Of a stretch of 64,000 bases of DNA, positions 33,935 through 45,621 are shown one piece after another. The notes beneath the pieces were generated by a model. The model had not been told where the DNA came from, did no database searches, and worked only from the letters and a program-made list of their open reading frames with translations. How positions within the stretch are numbered: position 1 is the stretch's first letter; each line of letters starts with the position of its first letter. The stretch comes from Simmondsia chinensis (Eukaryota; Streptophyta; Magnoliopsida; Caryophyllales; Simmondsiaceae), in the NCBI GenBank assembly GCA_018398585.1, contig JAGTTD010000026.1:3725001-3789000 (forward strand), written 5' to 3'. Made by a program: the position numbers and the translations under genes.

Positions 33935-34077
33935 ATTTTGAAATTTCTGTTAGTTTTTGATTCTATCACAGAGATATTCACATGTTTCATTTGGGGAAGT
34001 GTTAATGATGAATTGAGCTCCATTTTTTTGAAATTTCGGTTAATTTTTGATGTTATTGCAGAGATATTCACATGCTC
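33935..34077. repeat. 100-bp tandem array, middle fragment
   Basis: About one and a half units (GAAATTTCTGTTAG, ATATTCACATGTTTCATTTG, GATGAATTGAGCTCC) between the LINE and the copia element. It ends ATGCTC; TGCTC at 34073-34077 is the left target duplication of the copia. Confidence 0.85.
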
Positions 34078-34772
34078 TGTTGGAAAATATAAAATATAAT
34101 GCACCAAAGATTCAACAAAAAATTATAACAAAGTAGAGATGCTCGACAAAATATAAATAACAATAGCAATCCAAAGACAATATAAATCAGAAAGGATTAA
34201 GGAATGCCTGTGTTAGGTTGAGGCACGTGAGAACGCTCTCCTTAGAAAGGAAACGCCCCTCCTACACGAGTATTGTATTTGTATACGCTCTTTTCCTAGG
34301 ATTCAATAACCCGTCGGACCTCTATCAGTGCAGCGATCAAAGATCCCCGAACTACAATTACCATGCTCACAATTTTTCACAAGAACATAAGGGATTGAAG
34401 GAATAAAATATTTTTTGTTGTTATATATTTTTCTCTAGCAAACTCATGCTTATAGAGACAAATAAAGTATACTATCAAATTCAATTTCCTTCTCCTAATG
34501 TTCGGTAAAAATTCTCCAGTTCTGAGCATGAAATAATGAGCACTTAATTTTGTCTTTATACATGCATAAGTCAAGAAATGAGTTCCCTGGTGATGCAACA
34601 TTTGAAACAGCTAAAGCATTCAAACATCATTTTTTAATCTCCCTTAAATTCTAAGAATTAGGTATTTCAATTAAGTAATAAAATTCTTTTTTCTAAGAAA
34701 TTATTTTCACAAGAAAATAGTATAAAGAATTTATTATTTTTAAATCACAAAAAATAAACAATTTTTCCAACA
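34078..34772 (-). repeat. copia 3' LTR (left), 695 bp
   Basis: Aligns end to end with 44945-45621. Differences include a ~22-bp segment near 34105-34126 missing from the right copy, plus scattered substitutions. A polypurine tract on the minus strand (GTAAGGGAT, complement of 34773-34781) abuts it, as expected for a 3' LTR. Confidence 0.92.
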
Positions 34773-35600
34773 ATCCCTTACATGATCTAAAAATTATAAA
34801 ACTTCATGAGAATTGTATTTTGTTAATACATGTAGGTACCTCTCGGGTTTGAATCAACACTTAGTGTAAGCTTTAACTTGAAGAAACCTTAGTAGCATAG
34901 ACACTTTGAACTAGATCTCTTATAACAAGGTCTAGACCCACCACACACGCAGAATACTGGTAATCGTAAAGTTCTATTAGTAGGGCGTTACGGTCATGTG
35001 CACAAATCCTATCTCATGAGTGTCATTAGGGAACAGCCCATTTCTCATAGTGGCGACCCTTCCACCACACCCACATAGGTGAACCCTCTCAGGGTGATCT
35101 GTAATCATCACCCCGCACCTATCGTGCCATCAGGCCCATTAAGAGTTGACCTCTGCCTTGAACATCACAGTAAAGAGCATCTCATCTTAGGAATGGAACC
35201 TGGGAATATCCCGCTATAAATAGTATAACTTGTGCTCTTTCAACCACCCATCAGTTTCATTTGTACTCGTTAAACCTCATTCATGGGATCACCATACCTC
35301 TGAGGACTGGTTTTCCCTATGGTGATTAGTTTATGGGCTTCAGTCCCATTCCCCTCGATGATTGAACAACTTATTGGCGAGCCAGTCCCTTCATGAGCGG
35401 ATCCGCTATATTATCTTCCTACCTGATAAAACCAACAGCAATTATACCATGAGAAATTAGATGTCTTATCGATCTATGCCTTACCCTTAGGTGCCTCTTT
35501 TTTCTCATTAAAATTTTTACTTTTAGTCTTAGCTATTGTAGCTTGACTATCACAATGTAATAAAATCGGAGGTACGGGTTTAGGCAATAATGTGTAATAA
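34773..35600 (-). pseudogene. copia 3' UTR and C-terminal RNase H
   Basis: On the minus strand from about 35580 leftward: LPKPVPPILLHCDSQATIAK, KRHLRVRHRSIRHLIS, EDNIADPLMKGLA, then SSRGMGLKPIN and stop near 35330. This is the C-terminal half of copia RNase H. The N-terminal half lies at 41340-41760, across the nested gypsy. The remainder to the LTR is non-coding 3' UTR. Confidence 0.88.
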
Positions 35601-35621
35601 AATTTTTACTTTTACTTTTAA

Positions 35622-35919
35622 TCTTTGAATTGATGTTTTGGCAGAAAAGTTGGTTAAGTGCAGTCAAGTATTATTTTCCTTTTGGTCTTGTTTGGCGGCT
35701 ATGTTAGTAGGTCGGTGGTGGCTTGTCCTCATTCTTTGCATCTAGTTAGCTATAAATAAGTGGAATCTAGGTTGTAATGAATCATCAATGAATATACTTG
35801 TTACTTCGCTCCTTCTTATCTCTATGTTCTGTCTATTCTCTCATCTCTTTCACATTCTTCCTCATCTCACATTCTCTTCTCTTTAGGTTATGATTCAAGT
35901 TATATCTTGAATCATAAAA
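35622..35919 (+). repeat. gypsy 5' LTR, 31 bp truncated
   Basis: TCTTTGAATTGATGTTTTGG to ATCTTGAATCATAAAA matches 41041-41338 without length difference. The first 31 bp (TGTTATGATCCATGG...) are replaced by TAATAAAATTTTTACTTTTA, which resembles DNA 50-90 bp upstream. The TATA-like AGCTATAAATAAGTGG lies near 35750-35765. Confidence 0.92.
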
Positions 35920-35921
35920 TT

Positions 35922-35934
35922 TGGTATCAGAGCC
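35922..35934 (+). promoter_or_regulatory. gypsy primer-binding site (initiator tRNA-Met)
   Basis: TGGTATCAGAGCC lies two bases past the LTR. This is the standard tRNA-iMet PBS, also used by many plant chromovirus-type gypsy elements. Confidence 0.92.
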
Positions 35935-36298
35935 TTAAGACTTAGTTCCTTGTCGTTGATGATCATCACTGAGGAATTGCTACTACTTAGTTGATTGGAG
36001 CTGTTTGCGGATTGACTAACAACAATTAATAAAGAATTGAGTAAAATTGTGGCGATCGGTTGTGATTCTGTTATATTGAGGAGAATTCTGAGAAATTGAG
36101 TGAATCAATCCATGTTAGATTGATCCATGCATTGAAGTGAAGTTGAGCTTAAGAATCGACTGTGATTCTCTTTGAACAAGCAAGATTGAGTTGATCCTTA
36201 CATAAGGATCTTGATTCAGCTGAGTGCATTACTTACCACTTGAACTTTGCATTATAACCTGCTTATACTACAATTTATTTGTGTAATTGTCCTTAGTC

Positions 36299-37290
36299 AT
36301 GCCAGGAGGAGTTATAACTAGAGCTGGAACAGCTTCCTATGCAGCTGCACAAGCTTTTGGTACTGCAGCAGTTGAGGAAGAGGATGCTGGAAATGCTCCA
36401 ATCGCAGACTCTGCTCAACTGATTGCCAATATGTCATGGTAGATGAACAGCTTGTATGTTGCTATACTGCATAATCGACAAGAATCTCAGATTCTGAGTG
36501 GACAAGTCAACGTAATGCAGCAATTGCAGGCTAGGCAAGGGGCTTCTATTGAGCAAACTCAAAACTTGTGCTTACAAGTCTCCAATAGAGTTCAGACTAT
36601 GGAAGGTCCAGTTCCTACCTCGCCTCTGTTACCAGCCAGCCAACTTAACTCTTCTATATGCCCTCAATCTACTACCAGCCGTGATGCTTCTACAATTATC
36701 AATCACGGTACTTCATAGGGGCAGCCTAGAATATATGGAACTATCTGATGGTACTCATTCACAATCCTGGATAAGGAGGTGTGAGAGGTACTTCCAATTC
36801 TACCGTATATTAGTAGTGGAGAAGGTTGACTTAGCAATAGTTTATCTCAGAGTTGATCAAGTGTCTTGGTACTTTGGTCTAATGAGAGTAGGACTTTGAT
36901 AACTTGGATGGAATTTGTCAAGGAATTGTGTGATCATTATGGGGATGAGGAAGTAGGTGACATTGTGATTTAATTCAACAAAGTAACACAAACTTCATCA
37001 GTCACGGAATATATGACTAGATTTGAGAACCTATGAGCAAGGATGTTGATTGCTTATCCAGACGCTAAGGAATCATATTATGTCTCAAGTTTTATCAGTG
37101 GTTTAAAGTTGAGGATCAAAAACCAGGTCAAGGCATTGGAGCCAGCCACCTTATCACAGGCCTATTCCAAGGCTAGGCTGTTTGAAAACCCTCTCACCAC
37201 TTCAGCTGAATAAACAAGAAGCAGAGTTGGTCAGGGGGGAAACATTAGACTTCATCAAGCAGAAACATCAGTTAGGAGGAGAAGAAGACT
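36299..37290 (+). pseudogene. gypsy gag remnant
   Basis: Starts MPGGVITRAGTASYAAAQAF at 36299. An in-frame TAG near 36440 is followed by more open frame (NSLYVAILHNRQESQILSGQ). Frame changes lead to WMEFVKELCDHYGDEE, TEYMTRFENL, YYVSSFISGLKLRIKNQVK and ALEPATLSQAYSKARLFE, which are retrotransposon gag features. At least four breaks, so inactive. Confidence 0.82.
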
Positions 37291-37704
37291 CAACGATTGT
37301 GTTTTAGATGTAATCTAAAGTATTTCTTTGGCCATAAGTGCGATCCAAAATTTCTCATGGCTATAGCAGGAGTGGATGGAGAGGAAATTGCTGAAGAATG
37401 TGAAATTACTGATGTTGTGGAGGAGGAAACCTCAGAGGACTTGTATGAGCCAATTGAAGATGAATTGGGCATCTCAGTACAGGCCTTAACTGGTGGTGGT
37501 CATCATAACACCATCAGGATCCGGGGTGAAGTTGGCCAAAGGTCTATTTTGATATTGGTGGACAGTGGAAATACGCATAGTTTTGTAGTCCTAAAAATTG
37601 TAAGAGCAGTGGGCCATCAAGTGATAAAAACTCACCCATTGATAGTGACCGTAGCTGATGGTAACACAATTCTAACTCAGACCAAGTGCAAGCAGTTTTC
37701 TTAG
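37291..37704 (+). pseudogene. gypsy zinc knuckle and aspartic protease
   Basis: The frame starting at 37297 opens with CFRCNLKYFFGHKC, the zinc knuckle. An acidic linker follows (EEIAEECEITDVVEEETSED), then the protease with active site LILVDSGNTHSFV. It ends at a TAG (37702-37704) inside the protease fold. Confidence 0.88.
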
Positions 37705-39240
37705 TTGATGCAGAAGCATAGTTTCACTTATGATTTTTGAGTATTGAGACTGGGAGGGTGTGATATGGTCTTAGGTGTGGTTTGGATGAAGACCATTAGC
37801 CCCATTGTGTTTGATTTCTCTGAACTTACAGTTTCATTTGATAGAAATGGTCAAAGAATCACGCTTCAAGGCATAAGAGAGCAAGGTCAGCTACAGATTA
37901 TGACATGAAAAAGGCTAGACAGAGTAATTCGAAATAAATCTTATCAGTGGATTGGGCACCGTTGCTCAATTAAAGCTACTCCAGTAGAGGAGAGATCCTT
38001 GCAGATTCACCCAGAGCTGAGTGAGCTGTTATAAGGATACCATGTTGTGTTTGATCTTCCCATTGCTTTACCTCCCAAACATGTGTTGGATCATGTCATA
38101 CCTTTGAAGTTGGATGCCCAACCATTGAGCCTGAAACCCTACAGATATGCTCACGCCCAAAAAAATGAGATAGAAAAACAAGTTGAGGATCTGTTGAGGA
38201 CTCATTTCATCAGACAAAGTCATAGCCCCTTTGTTGCACCAGTGATATTGGTGTAGAAGAAAGATGGGAGTTCTCGAATGTGCATAGATTATAGACATCT
38301 AGATTATAGACATCTAAATTCTCTCACAATCAAGGACAAGTTTCCAATTCTGGTCATTGATTGCCTGCTTGATGAGTTACATGGGCCCAGTTGCTTCTCC
38401 AAACTTGATCTGAGGCAAGGGTATCATCAAGTTAGAGTTAAAGAGGAGGACATCCACAAAGCTGCTTTTCATACTCAGTATGGCATTTTGAGTATGTCGT
38501 GATGCCATTTGGCTTGACTAATGCTCCAGCCATCTTCTAGACCCTGATGAATGATATTTTTTAGGCTTATATGAGGAGGTTCATCTTGGTTTTCTTCGAT
38601 GATATATTGGTTTACAGTCTAACTATGGACAAACATCTAGAACATCTTTGGTTGGTGTTCAACTTGATGAGGCTCCACAGGCTATATGCTAAACAGTCCA
38701 AGTGCACCTTTGCTGCTCCAAGTGTAGATTATCTGGGACACATTATCTCCAAGGAAGGGGTAGCCACTAATCCTAACAAGATACAAGTAATGCAGGTTGG
38801 CCAGTTCTAGGTACCATCAAGCAGTTGAGAGGATTTCTGGGCTTAACTGGTTATTAACGCAAATTCATTGCTGGGTATAGTTCAATTGCTAAACCACTCA
38901 CCGTTCTTCTGAAGAAAGATGCATTTGCTTGGAATAATTCAGTTCAAGAGGCTTTCCTTCAGCTTAAAGTTACATTGTGTCGGTGCTAGCAATGCCTGAT
39001 TTCAGTCTTTCCTTTAAGTTAGAGAATGATGCAAGTGGTGTGGGAGTTGGAGCAATCCTTTCACACGTTGGAAGACCCATTGCCTACCTGAGCCAACCCT
39101 TGAATGCTAGGAACTTGGGACTCTCGATCTATGAAAAGGAATATCTAGCCATTCTTCTTGCAGTCCAAAAATGGAGGCACTATTGGGAAGGCCATCACTT
39201 TATTATTAAGACTGATCACCAAAGTCTTTAGTATTTGTTA
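37705..39240 (+). pseudogene. gypsy reverse transcriptase and RNase H
   Basis: Fragments in order: end of protease (DMVLGVVWMKTISPI), then HVLDHVIPLKLDAQPLSLKP, KNEIEKQVEDLLRTHFIRQS, a TAG at 38254-38256, [20 protein letters not shown] (note the duplicated YRHLD segment), and [20 protein letters not shown]. The RT active site is FFDDILVYS (about 38590-38620). RNase H follows from 38977 (LENDASGVGVGAILS, RPIAYLSQPL, HHFIIKTDHQSL, TAG at 39229-39231). The 12-bp in-frame duplication ATTATAGACATC near 38285-38310 is a small local slip. Confidence 0.88.
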
Positions 39241-39278
39241 GAACAAAGAATAACTACTAGAGTTCGAAAAAAGGGCTC

Positions 39279-40328
39279 TTGAAGATATTAGGCCTTGATT
39301 ATTCTATTGTTTATAGAAGTGATGCTCTTTCCAGAAGCATGGAAGGTGTCGTTTCTACTGATTGTAGTCCTATTTCGGTTACTCCACCCAGCTGGATGGA
39401 GGAAGTTGTGCATACTTATGAGGGTGATTCCTTTGCTCGAGATTGCCTCACAGCTACTAGCATTAATCCTGTGGGTTGTTCTACCTCGGGCATAACTGTG
39501 AACAATGGACTTATAAGGATCAAAGGTAAAGTCTATGTGGGGACAAGCACTGAATTGAGGAAGCAAGTCACTTCAGCATTTCACTCCTTTGCTTGGGGTG
39601 GTCATTTTGGAATAGAAGCAACTTATCAAAGAATGAAGCAGTACTTCTATTGGCCTGGGATGAAGAAGGAGGTGCTATATTATGTTCATCATTGCGAAAT
39701 TTGTCAGCAGACCAAGAGTGAGCACATTCCCTATCAAGGATTGCTTCAACCCTTAGATATTCTTGAGAGGCCTTGGCAACATATCATCATGGATTTTATA
39801 GAAGGTCTTCCAAAGTCTGAACGGAAGGAAGTCATTTGGGTGGTCGTTGATCGGTTCACAAAATTTTGGCATTTCATTGGGCTTGCACATCCTATCACTG
39901 CAGCCAAGCTTGCTAGACTATTCCTTGATCAAATATATAAGCTCCATGGCCTTCCTCAGTCCATTGTCTCTAATCGAGACAAGCTCTTCATATGTCATTT
40001 TTGGACTGAATTGTTTGGCTTGTTGGGAACAACTCTTTCCTTGAGTTCATCATACCATCCACAAACAGATGGCCAAACAGAGCAGGTGAACCAATGTGTA
40101 GAGCAGTACCTTAGGAGCATGACTTTCACCAATCCTAAGCATTGGTATGGTTGGCTGTCTTTAGCTGAATATTGTTACAACACCCACGCTCATACTGCTC
40201 TCAAGACTATGCCCTTCAAGGCAATGTCTGGATATGAACCACCATCACCAATTGGGCTGCAAGGAGCTGTGTCAATGGTCCCTGGCGTTTCTGATTTGCT
40301 AGAGCAACAAAGAGAGTTGATGCTATAG
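39279..40328 (+). pseudogene. gypsy integrase, long open frame with mutated catalytic triad
   Basis: 349 codons are open. The H2C2 finger is HSFAWGGHFG to HHCEICQQ (about residues 104-148). The core follows: IIMDFIEGLP (D172), IVSNRDKLF (N232 where aspartate is expected) and HPQTDGQTEQVN (E268). The 35-residue spacing between 232 and 268 is the canonical D-D(35)-E spacing, so the N is at the catalytic site. Strand transfer would be expected to fail. The C-terminus runs into the 170-bp tandem duplication. Confidence 0.9.
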
Positions 40329-40626
40329 CTCAAGGATCAGCTGCATATAGCACAATCTGGCATGAAATTCTTTGCTGATAGGCGTAGAACTGACAAATCT
40401 TTTAATGTAGGCGATTATGTGTGCTTGTGGTTGCAGCTTTATAGGAAGAGTTCAGTGTTTCTGATTTGCTAGAGAAACAAAGAGAGTTGATGCTATAGCT
40501 CAAGGATCAGCTGCATATAGCACAATCTCACATGAAATTCTTTGCTAATAGGCGTAGAACTGACAAATCTATTAATGTAGGCGATTATGTGTGCTTGTGG
40601 TTGCAGCTTTATAGGAAGAGTTCAGT
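40287..40626. repeat. 170-bp tandem duplication inside gypsy integrase
   Basis: 40287-40456 is repeated at 40457-40626 (GTTTCTGATTTGCTAGAG to TATAGGAAGAGTTCAG), with a handful of differences. Because 170 is not a multiple of three, it shifts the frame as well as duplicating the region after the integrase core. Confidence 0.95.
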
Positions 40627-41009
40627 GGCTGTTCAAAAGAATGTCAAGCTTTCAGCACGCTACTTTGCACCATACAAGATCCTGCAAAGAGTGGGAGTAG
40701 TTGCCTACAATTAGAGCTACCTCCAGATTGCTTAGTCCATCCTATTTTCCATGTTTCGCTATTGAAGAAGCAGATCAAAGATGGTTGCTCTAGCACTCCA
40801 AATCCTCCTGCTGCTGTAAGCAATGGCATGATCATAAAGGCACCTTTGGTTGTGTTGAAAACAAGACTACATCCTTCCAACTAGCTCAAAGCTCTTATTC
40901 ATTGGGTTAACTTGGGTGAGCATCAATCAACTTGGGAGGACAAGTTTCATTCATAGACAATTCTTCACTTCCATTCTTGAGGACAAGAATGTTCCCAAGG
41001 GGAGGGAAA
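40627..41009 (+). pseudogene. gypsy pol C-terminus and polypurine tract
   Basis: Broken frames give NVKLSARYFAPYKILQRVG, ELPPDCLVHPIFHVSLLKKQ, then ALIHWVNLGEHQSTWED and ECSQGEG-type end. The last stretch has the position of a chromodomain-like or GPY/F C-terminal region. The polypurine tract GGGGAGGGAAA (40999-41009) abuts the 3' LTR. Confidence 0.8.
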
Positions 41010-41338
41010 TGTTATGATCCATGGTAGTAGCCGTTAGTAGTCTTTGAATTGATGTTTTGGCGGGAGAGTTGGTTAAGTGTAGTCAAGTATTATTTTCCTT
41101 TGGGTCTTGTTTGGCGGCTGTGTTAGTAGGTCGGTAGAGGCTTGTCCTCACTCTTTGTATCTAGTTAGCTATAATTAAGTGGAATCTAGGTTGTAATGAA
41201 TCATTAATGAATATGCTTGTTACTTCTCTCCTTCTCATCTCTATGTTCTCTGTATTCTCTCATCTCTTTCACATTCTTCCTCATCTCACATCCTCTTCTT
41301 TTTAGTTTTTGATTCAAGCTGTATCTTGAATCATAACA
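41010..41338 (+). repeat. gypsy 3' LTR, 329 bp
   Basis: Begins TGTTATGATCCATGG directly after the polypurine tract and ends TTGAATCATAACA. The ends are inverted (TGTTATGAT/ATCATAACA). This copy is complete and defines what the 5' copy lost. Confidence 0.95.
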
Positions 41339-42369
41339 TAAAAGTATGTCAACCATAAAACTTTTAATCCATTCAGATTCAGTACTAGCAGCATCTAGTG
41401 CCACTATTTCAGCCTTCATAGTGGTGCGAGAGATAATTGTCTACTTTACAGATTTCCAAGATACTGCACCACCACCAAATGTAAATACATAACCACTAGT
41501 TGATTTAGTGTCTTCAGAGTCTACTATCCAATTAGCATTGCTAAATCCTTCAATCACAGCAGGAAAACCACAATAATGAATAACATAATTTATATTTCCC
41601 TTTAGGTATTTAAATACCCTCTCTAAAGCACTCCAATGTAAAATACTTGGGTTATGTGTATATCTTTCTAATCTAGATACAGCAAAAGATTATATCAAGT
41701 CTAGTTTGATTGGCCAAGTGTAGCAAAGATCTAATAATTTGGGAATATTTATATTATGAAACACCTTCACAATACAATGCCATTTTCATTTTTAATTAAT
41801 TTCATTCCTAGTATAATATCAACAGGACCAAGATCTTTCATATCAAAACTACTAGACAAGAAAGATTTAGTATCCATAACATCACAAAGCTTACTTCCAA
41901 ATATTAGTATGTCATCAACATATAAACAAAATATAACACATGTGTCACCATTTGGTTTAATATATATACATTTATTTGCACTATTTATTTGAAAACCATT
42001 TGAAAGCATCACTTGGTCAAATTTATCATGCCATTGTTTAGGTGCTTGTTTTAATCCATAAAGGGATTTTACATGTCTACACACTTTATTTTCTTGCCCG
42101 GGAATTACGAATCCTTCAGATTGGTTCATGTAAATTTCTTCTTCTAAATCACCATTCAAAAATGCTGTCTTAATATCCATTTGGTAAATTTCTAACTTAT
42201 AGATAGAGGCAAGAGCAAGTAAAATTCTTATTGTAGTAATTTTAGAAACCGGTGAATATGTATCAAAATAATCAATCCCTTCCTCTTGTTTAAACCCCTT
42301 AGCTACAAGTATTGCTTTAAATTTATCAATTGACCAATCCGTTCTTAATTTTTTTTGCGGAAAACCCAT
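41339..42369 (-). pseudogene. copia reverse transcriptase and N-terminal RNase H
   Basis: Leftward from 42369: LRTDWSIDKFKAILVAKGF, EGIDYFDTYSPVSKITTIR, IYQMDIKTAFLNGDLEEEIY, KSLYGLKQAPKQW and the active site CLYVDDILIFGS, open to 41767 (200 codons). RNase H continues in broken frames to MKAEIVALDAASTESEWIKS at 41340-41410, where the nested gypsy begins. The RT core is intact by eye, and the breaks lie around it. Confidence 0.92.
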
Positions 42370-42875
42370 TTACAACCAATTATTTTACACCCATATGGTA
42401 AATCGGTCAAGACCCAAGTTTTGTTGGACATAAGGGAATCTATTTCGTCTCTCGCTGCTTCTTTCCAAAAAGGAGCATCAACTGATTGCATTGCTTCTCT
42501 ATAACTTTTAGGATCATCTTCTAGCAAAAATGTGTAAAAGTCATCACCAAATGTTTTAGATTTTCTAGCTCTTTTACTTCTCCTAGGCTCATCATGAGAA
42601 TAATCATCATTATCAAAACGTATAGGTCTAGGAGAACTAAAAGAACTACCATGAAAATTTTGTCTAGAAACCTTATTTTTCATAGGAAAAATATTTTCAA
42701 AGAAAGCAGTATCACGAAATTCAATAATGGTATTATTAAAAATTTCAGGAACTTCTAAATTTAATACCAAAAACCTATAAGTAATACTATTCAAAGAATA
42801 CCCAACAAATGCACAGTCTACAGTTTTAGAGCCAATTTTTCTTTTCTTTAGAATAGGAATATTCACCTTAGCCAA
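42345..42875 (-). pseudogene. copia integrase C-terminus and linker
   Basis: The frame reads KKRKIGSKTVDCAFVGYSLN, SKRARKSKTFGDDFYTFLLE, YREAMQSVDAPFWKEAARDE, then NKTWVLTDLP. It overlaps the next frame by about 24 bases, with one frameshift between them. The basic SKRARKSK stretch is the usual integrase-RT linker. Confidence 0.88.
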
Positions 42876-43490
42876 ACACCCTCACACTTTTAAAGATTTT
42901 AAAGAAGGTTTTTTATTTTTCTATAGTTCATACGGTGTTCTGTCAATGTTTTTATATGGCACTCTATTCAAAATATAGCATGCAGAGAAAAGAGCTTTAC
43001 CCCATAAGTTATTAAGTAAACCAGAACTTATGAGCATTACATTGACCATATCTAACAATATTCAATTTTTTCTTTTTGCTACACCATTAGATTAAGGGGA
43101 ATAAGGTGGTGACACTTGATGTATGATACCATGAATTTCACAAAATTCATTCATATCAGTTAAAGCATATTCATCACCCCTATTAGAACATAATATTTTT
43201 ATTTTTTGTTCTAATTGATTTTTTGCGTCCGCTTTATAAATCTTAAATTTATCAAATAACTCACTTTTCAAGTTAATCAAATAAACATAATAATATTTTG
43301 AAAAGTCATATCTAAAAGTAATAAAATATCTTTTCCCACCACGAGTTAAGATAAGGTTATTATTGGAAACATCACTATGAACTAATTCTAAAAACTTAGT
43401 TTCTCTATGTACCGATTTGAAAGGTTTTCTAGGTTGTTTGGCTTGTACACATATTTCACATTTTTCTTTCATTTAACATGTGACTTAGGA
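42876..43490 (-). pseudogene. copia integrase core
   Basis: The frame from 43472 gives CEICVQAKQPRKPFKS (end of the zinc finger), LVHSDVSNNN (first catalytic D), RYFITFRYDFSKYYYVYL, and LCSNRGDEY, where the second catalytic aspartate is replaced by asparagine (codon 43182-43184). It stops near 43092, and the glutamate region follows in a broken frame. Confidence 0.88.
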
Positions 43491-43610
43491 ATAAGGTCCA
43501 TATGCTTCATTCTTTTCATTATATTTAAGTTAACATGACCAAGTCTACCATGCCAAGTATCACAACTTTCAACATTTGAAATAGATAAAGAAGATGCAGA
43601 TATTGAATTA

Positions 43611-44906
43611 TTAGAAGAATGCAATATACTTTAACCGAAAAAGTCCACCTAACAAGCATCCTTTACCAACAAAAGAACCAAATCTACTAATCACCACTTT
43701 ATTTGACTCAAAAACAACTTTAAAACCTTGTTGAACTAAAATAGAGGCATTAATCAAATTATTCCTAATGTCAGGTACGTGATGGATGCCATCCAAAGTT
43801 AAGAATTTCCCAGATGACAACTCTAAACAGACTTTTCCTTGTCCTAAGACACGAGCCACACTCCCATTCCCTATGCTAACAGTTCTTGTGCCTGATACTT
43901 GATAAAATGAAAATAAGTTTTTATCAGCGCACATGTGAACATTTGCCCCAGAGTCAATCCACCACTCGTTTGTATTCAAAGATATTGAATTCAACTCTAG
44001 GCTACTAACAAAATGCCTGTTAGCATGGGAATCGGAGTTAGCCCCCACATTAGCTTGTGGTTTAGGAGCATTTTGAGATTTAGAGGGTTGTCCAAGACGG
44101 TGGTAGCAATCCTTAGCTTTGTGATTGGTTTTCCCACATACCCAACATTGGTTCGGATTATTATTGTCTTTATTATTCCCACCATGATATCATTTAGGAC
44201 CATTTTTCTTGAAAGGTTTTTTCCTAGGCTTGTAATATGAGCCTTAGCTTGAAACTCAGTTTTTTGCATTTGATTCTTAGAAGAGCGATGGTTATCCTCA
44301 ATTTTCAAAGCAACATACAATTCTTCCAAAGTAAAACTTTTAGGTTTATGTTTTAAACTTCTAGCAAAATCGGACCAAGACGGTGGTAGTTTTTTAATGA
44401 GTGAAGAAATAAGCACTACGTCATTGATTTTAATCTCCTTTATTTTCACGTTAAAAACCATTTTTTGAAACTCATGAATTTGGTATGTAACACTTTTACC
44501 ATACCATTTGAAAATCGAGCCAAATTTCAACTGAGCATCTTTTTAAACCCCTTTCTTCTGTCCCATATCTATAATCAAGTGGATCCCATAATTCTAAAGC
44601 AGATTTAGTATGACAGAAAATGCTATAAATATTATCAGACAAAGCACTTAAAATTCTACCATGGCATAAAATATCTTTATCATTAGAAGTGGTCTTATCA
44701 GTTTAAATGGAGTCGCTACTAGCAGGGGTACCACTAGAATCAGAAGTTTTTTTGATACGTTTTTCCTTATCATTTAAAAGCACTGAAAATAATCCTAATT
44801 CAGTAAGCCAAAACTTCATTTGTTGTTGCCAACAAAGAAAATTTTGTCCTGTAAATTTTCTCGGTTTGCTAGTCAAAGCATTTAAAAGGTCCATGTTAAA
44901 TGTCAT
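43611..44906 (-). pseudogene. copia gag, zinc knuckle and protease
   Basis: Gag starts at 44906 (MTFNMDLLNALTSKPRKFTG, QNFLCWQQQMKFWL). A break near 44703 and another near 44530 lead to MVFNVKIKEIKINDVVLISS, LIKKLPPSWSDFARSLKH and FTLEELYVALKIED. Protease follows at 44048-43611, with active site NEWWIDSGANVHMC and HHVPDIRNNLI. The pre-integrase region follows, degraded to 43490. Confidence 0.9.
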
Positions 44907-44944
44907 TTTTTCTAAAAGATTAAGCTAATTTTCCTTTCTAAGAT

Positions 44945-45621
44945 TGTTAGAAAATATAAAATATAATGCACATAACAAAGTAGAGATGCTCAACAAAACA
45001 TAAATAACAATAACAATTGAAAGATAATATAAATCAGATAGGGTTAAGGAACGTCTGTGTTGGGTTGAGGCATGTGAGACGCTCTCCTTAGAAAGGAAAC
45101 ACCCCTCCTACACGAGTATTGTATTTGTATATGCTCCTTTCTCGGGATTCAACAACCCGTCGGACCCCTATCAGTGTAGCGATCAAAGATCCGCGAACTA
45201 CAATTACTAAGCTCAAAATTTTTCACAAGAATAGAAGGCATTGAAGGAATAAATTATTTTTTGTTGTTATATAATTTTCTCCATCAAACTTATGCTTATA
45301 TAGACAAATAAAGTATACTATTAAATTCAATTTCCTTCTCACAACGGTCGGTAAAAATTCTCTAGTGCTGAGCATGAAATAATGAGCACTTATTTTTTTT
45401 TTCTTTAATACATGCACAAGTCAAGAAATGAATTCCCTGTTGATGCAACATTCGAAACGGCTAAAGCATTCAAACATCATTTTTTAATCTCCCTTAAATT
45501 CTAAGAATTAAGTATTTCAATTAAAAAATAAAATTCTTTTTTCTAAGAAATTATTTTCACAAGAAAATAATATAAAGAATTTATTATTTTTAAATCAAAA
45601 AAATAAACAATTTTTCCAACA
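44945..45621 (-). repeat. copia 5' LTR (right), 677 bp
   Basis: TGTTAGAAAATATAAAATAT to TTTTTCCAACA, paired with 34078-34772. Immediately inside (minus strand ATCTTAGAAAGG) I see no standard tRNA-Met PBS, so the priming tRNA is unclear or the site is mutated. Confidence 0.92.

Larger units (their letters stand above)
35622..41338 (+). mobile_element. Ty3/gypsy element nested in copia RNase H
   Basis: LTRs at 35622-35919 (missing its first 31 bp) and 41010-41338, PBS, broken gag-pol and a polypurine tract, all on the plus strand. It splits the copia RNase H between IKSFMVDILL and LPKPVPPILLHCD. No 5-bp duplication is visible, because the left end was lost. By eye the LTRs differ at about 24 of 298 aligned positions, so the insertion is not recent. 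Confidence 0.93.
34078..45621 (-). mobile_element. copia element with both LTRs, carrying a nested gypsy
   Basis: Starts TGTTGGAAAATATAAAAT and ends TTTTTCCAACA, flanked by TGCTC (34073-34077 and 45622-45626). The two LTRs are 34078-34772 and 44945-45621. Genes run leftward from the right LTR: gag, protease, integrase, RT, RNase H. A gypsy element (35622-41338) interrupts RNase H. Without it the copia would be about 5.8 kb. The element splits the 100-bp array. Confidence 0.95.
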
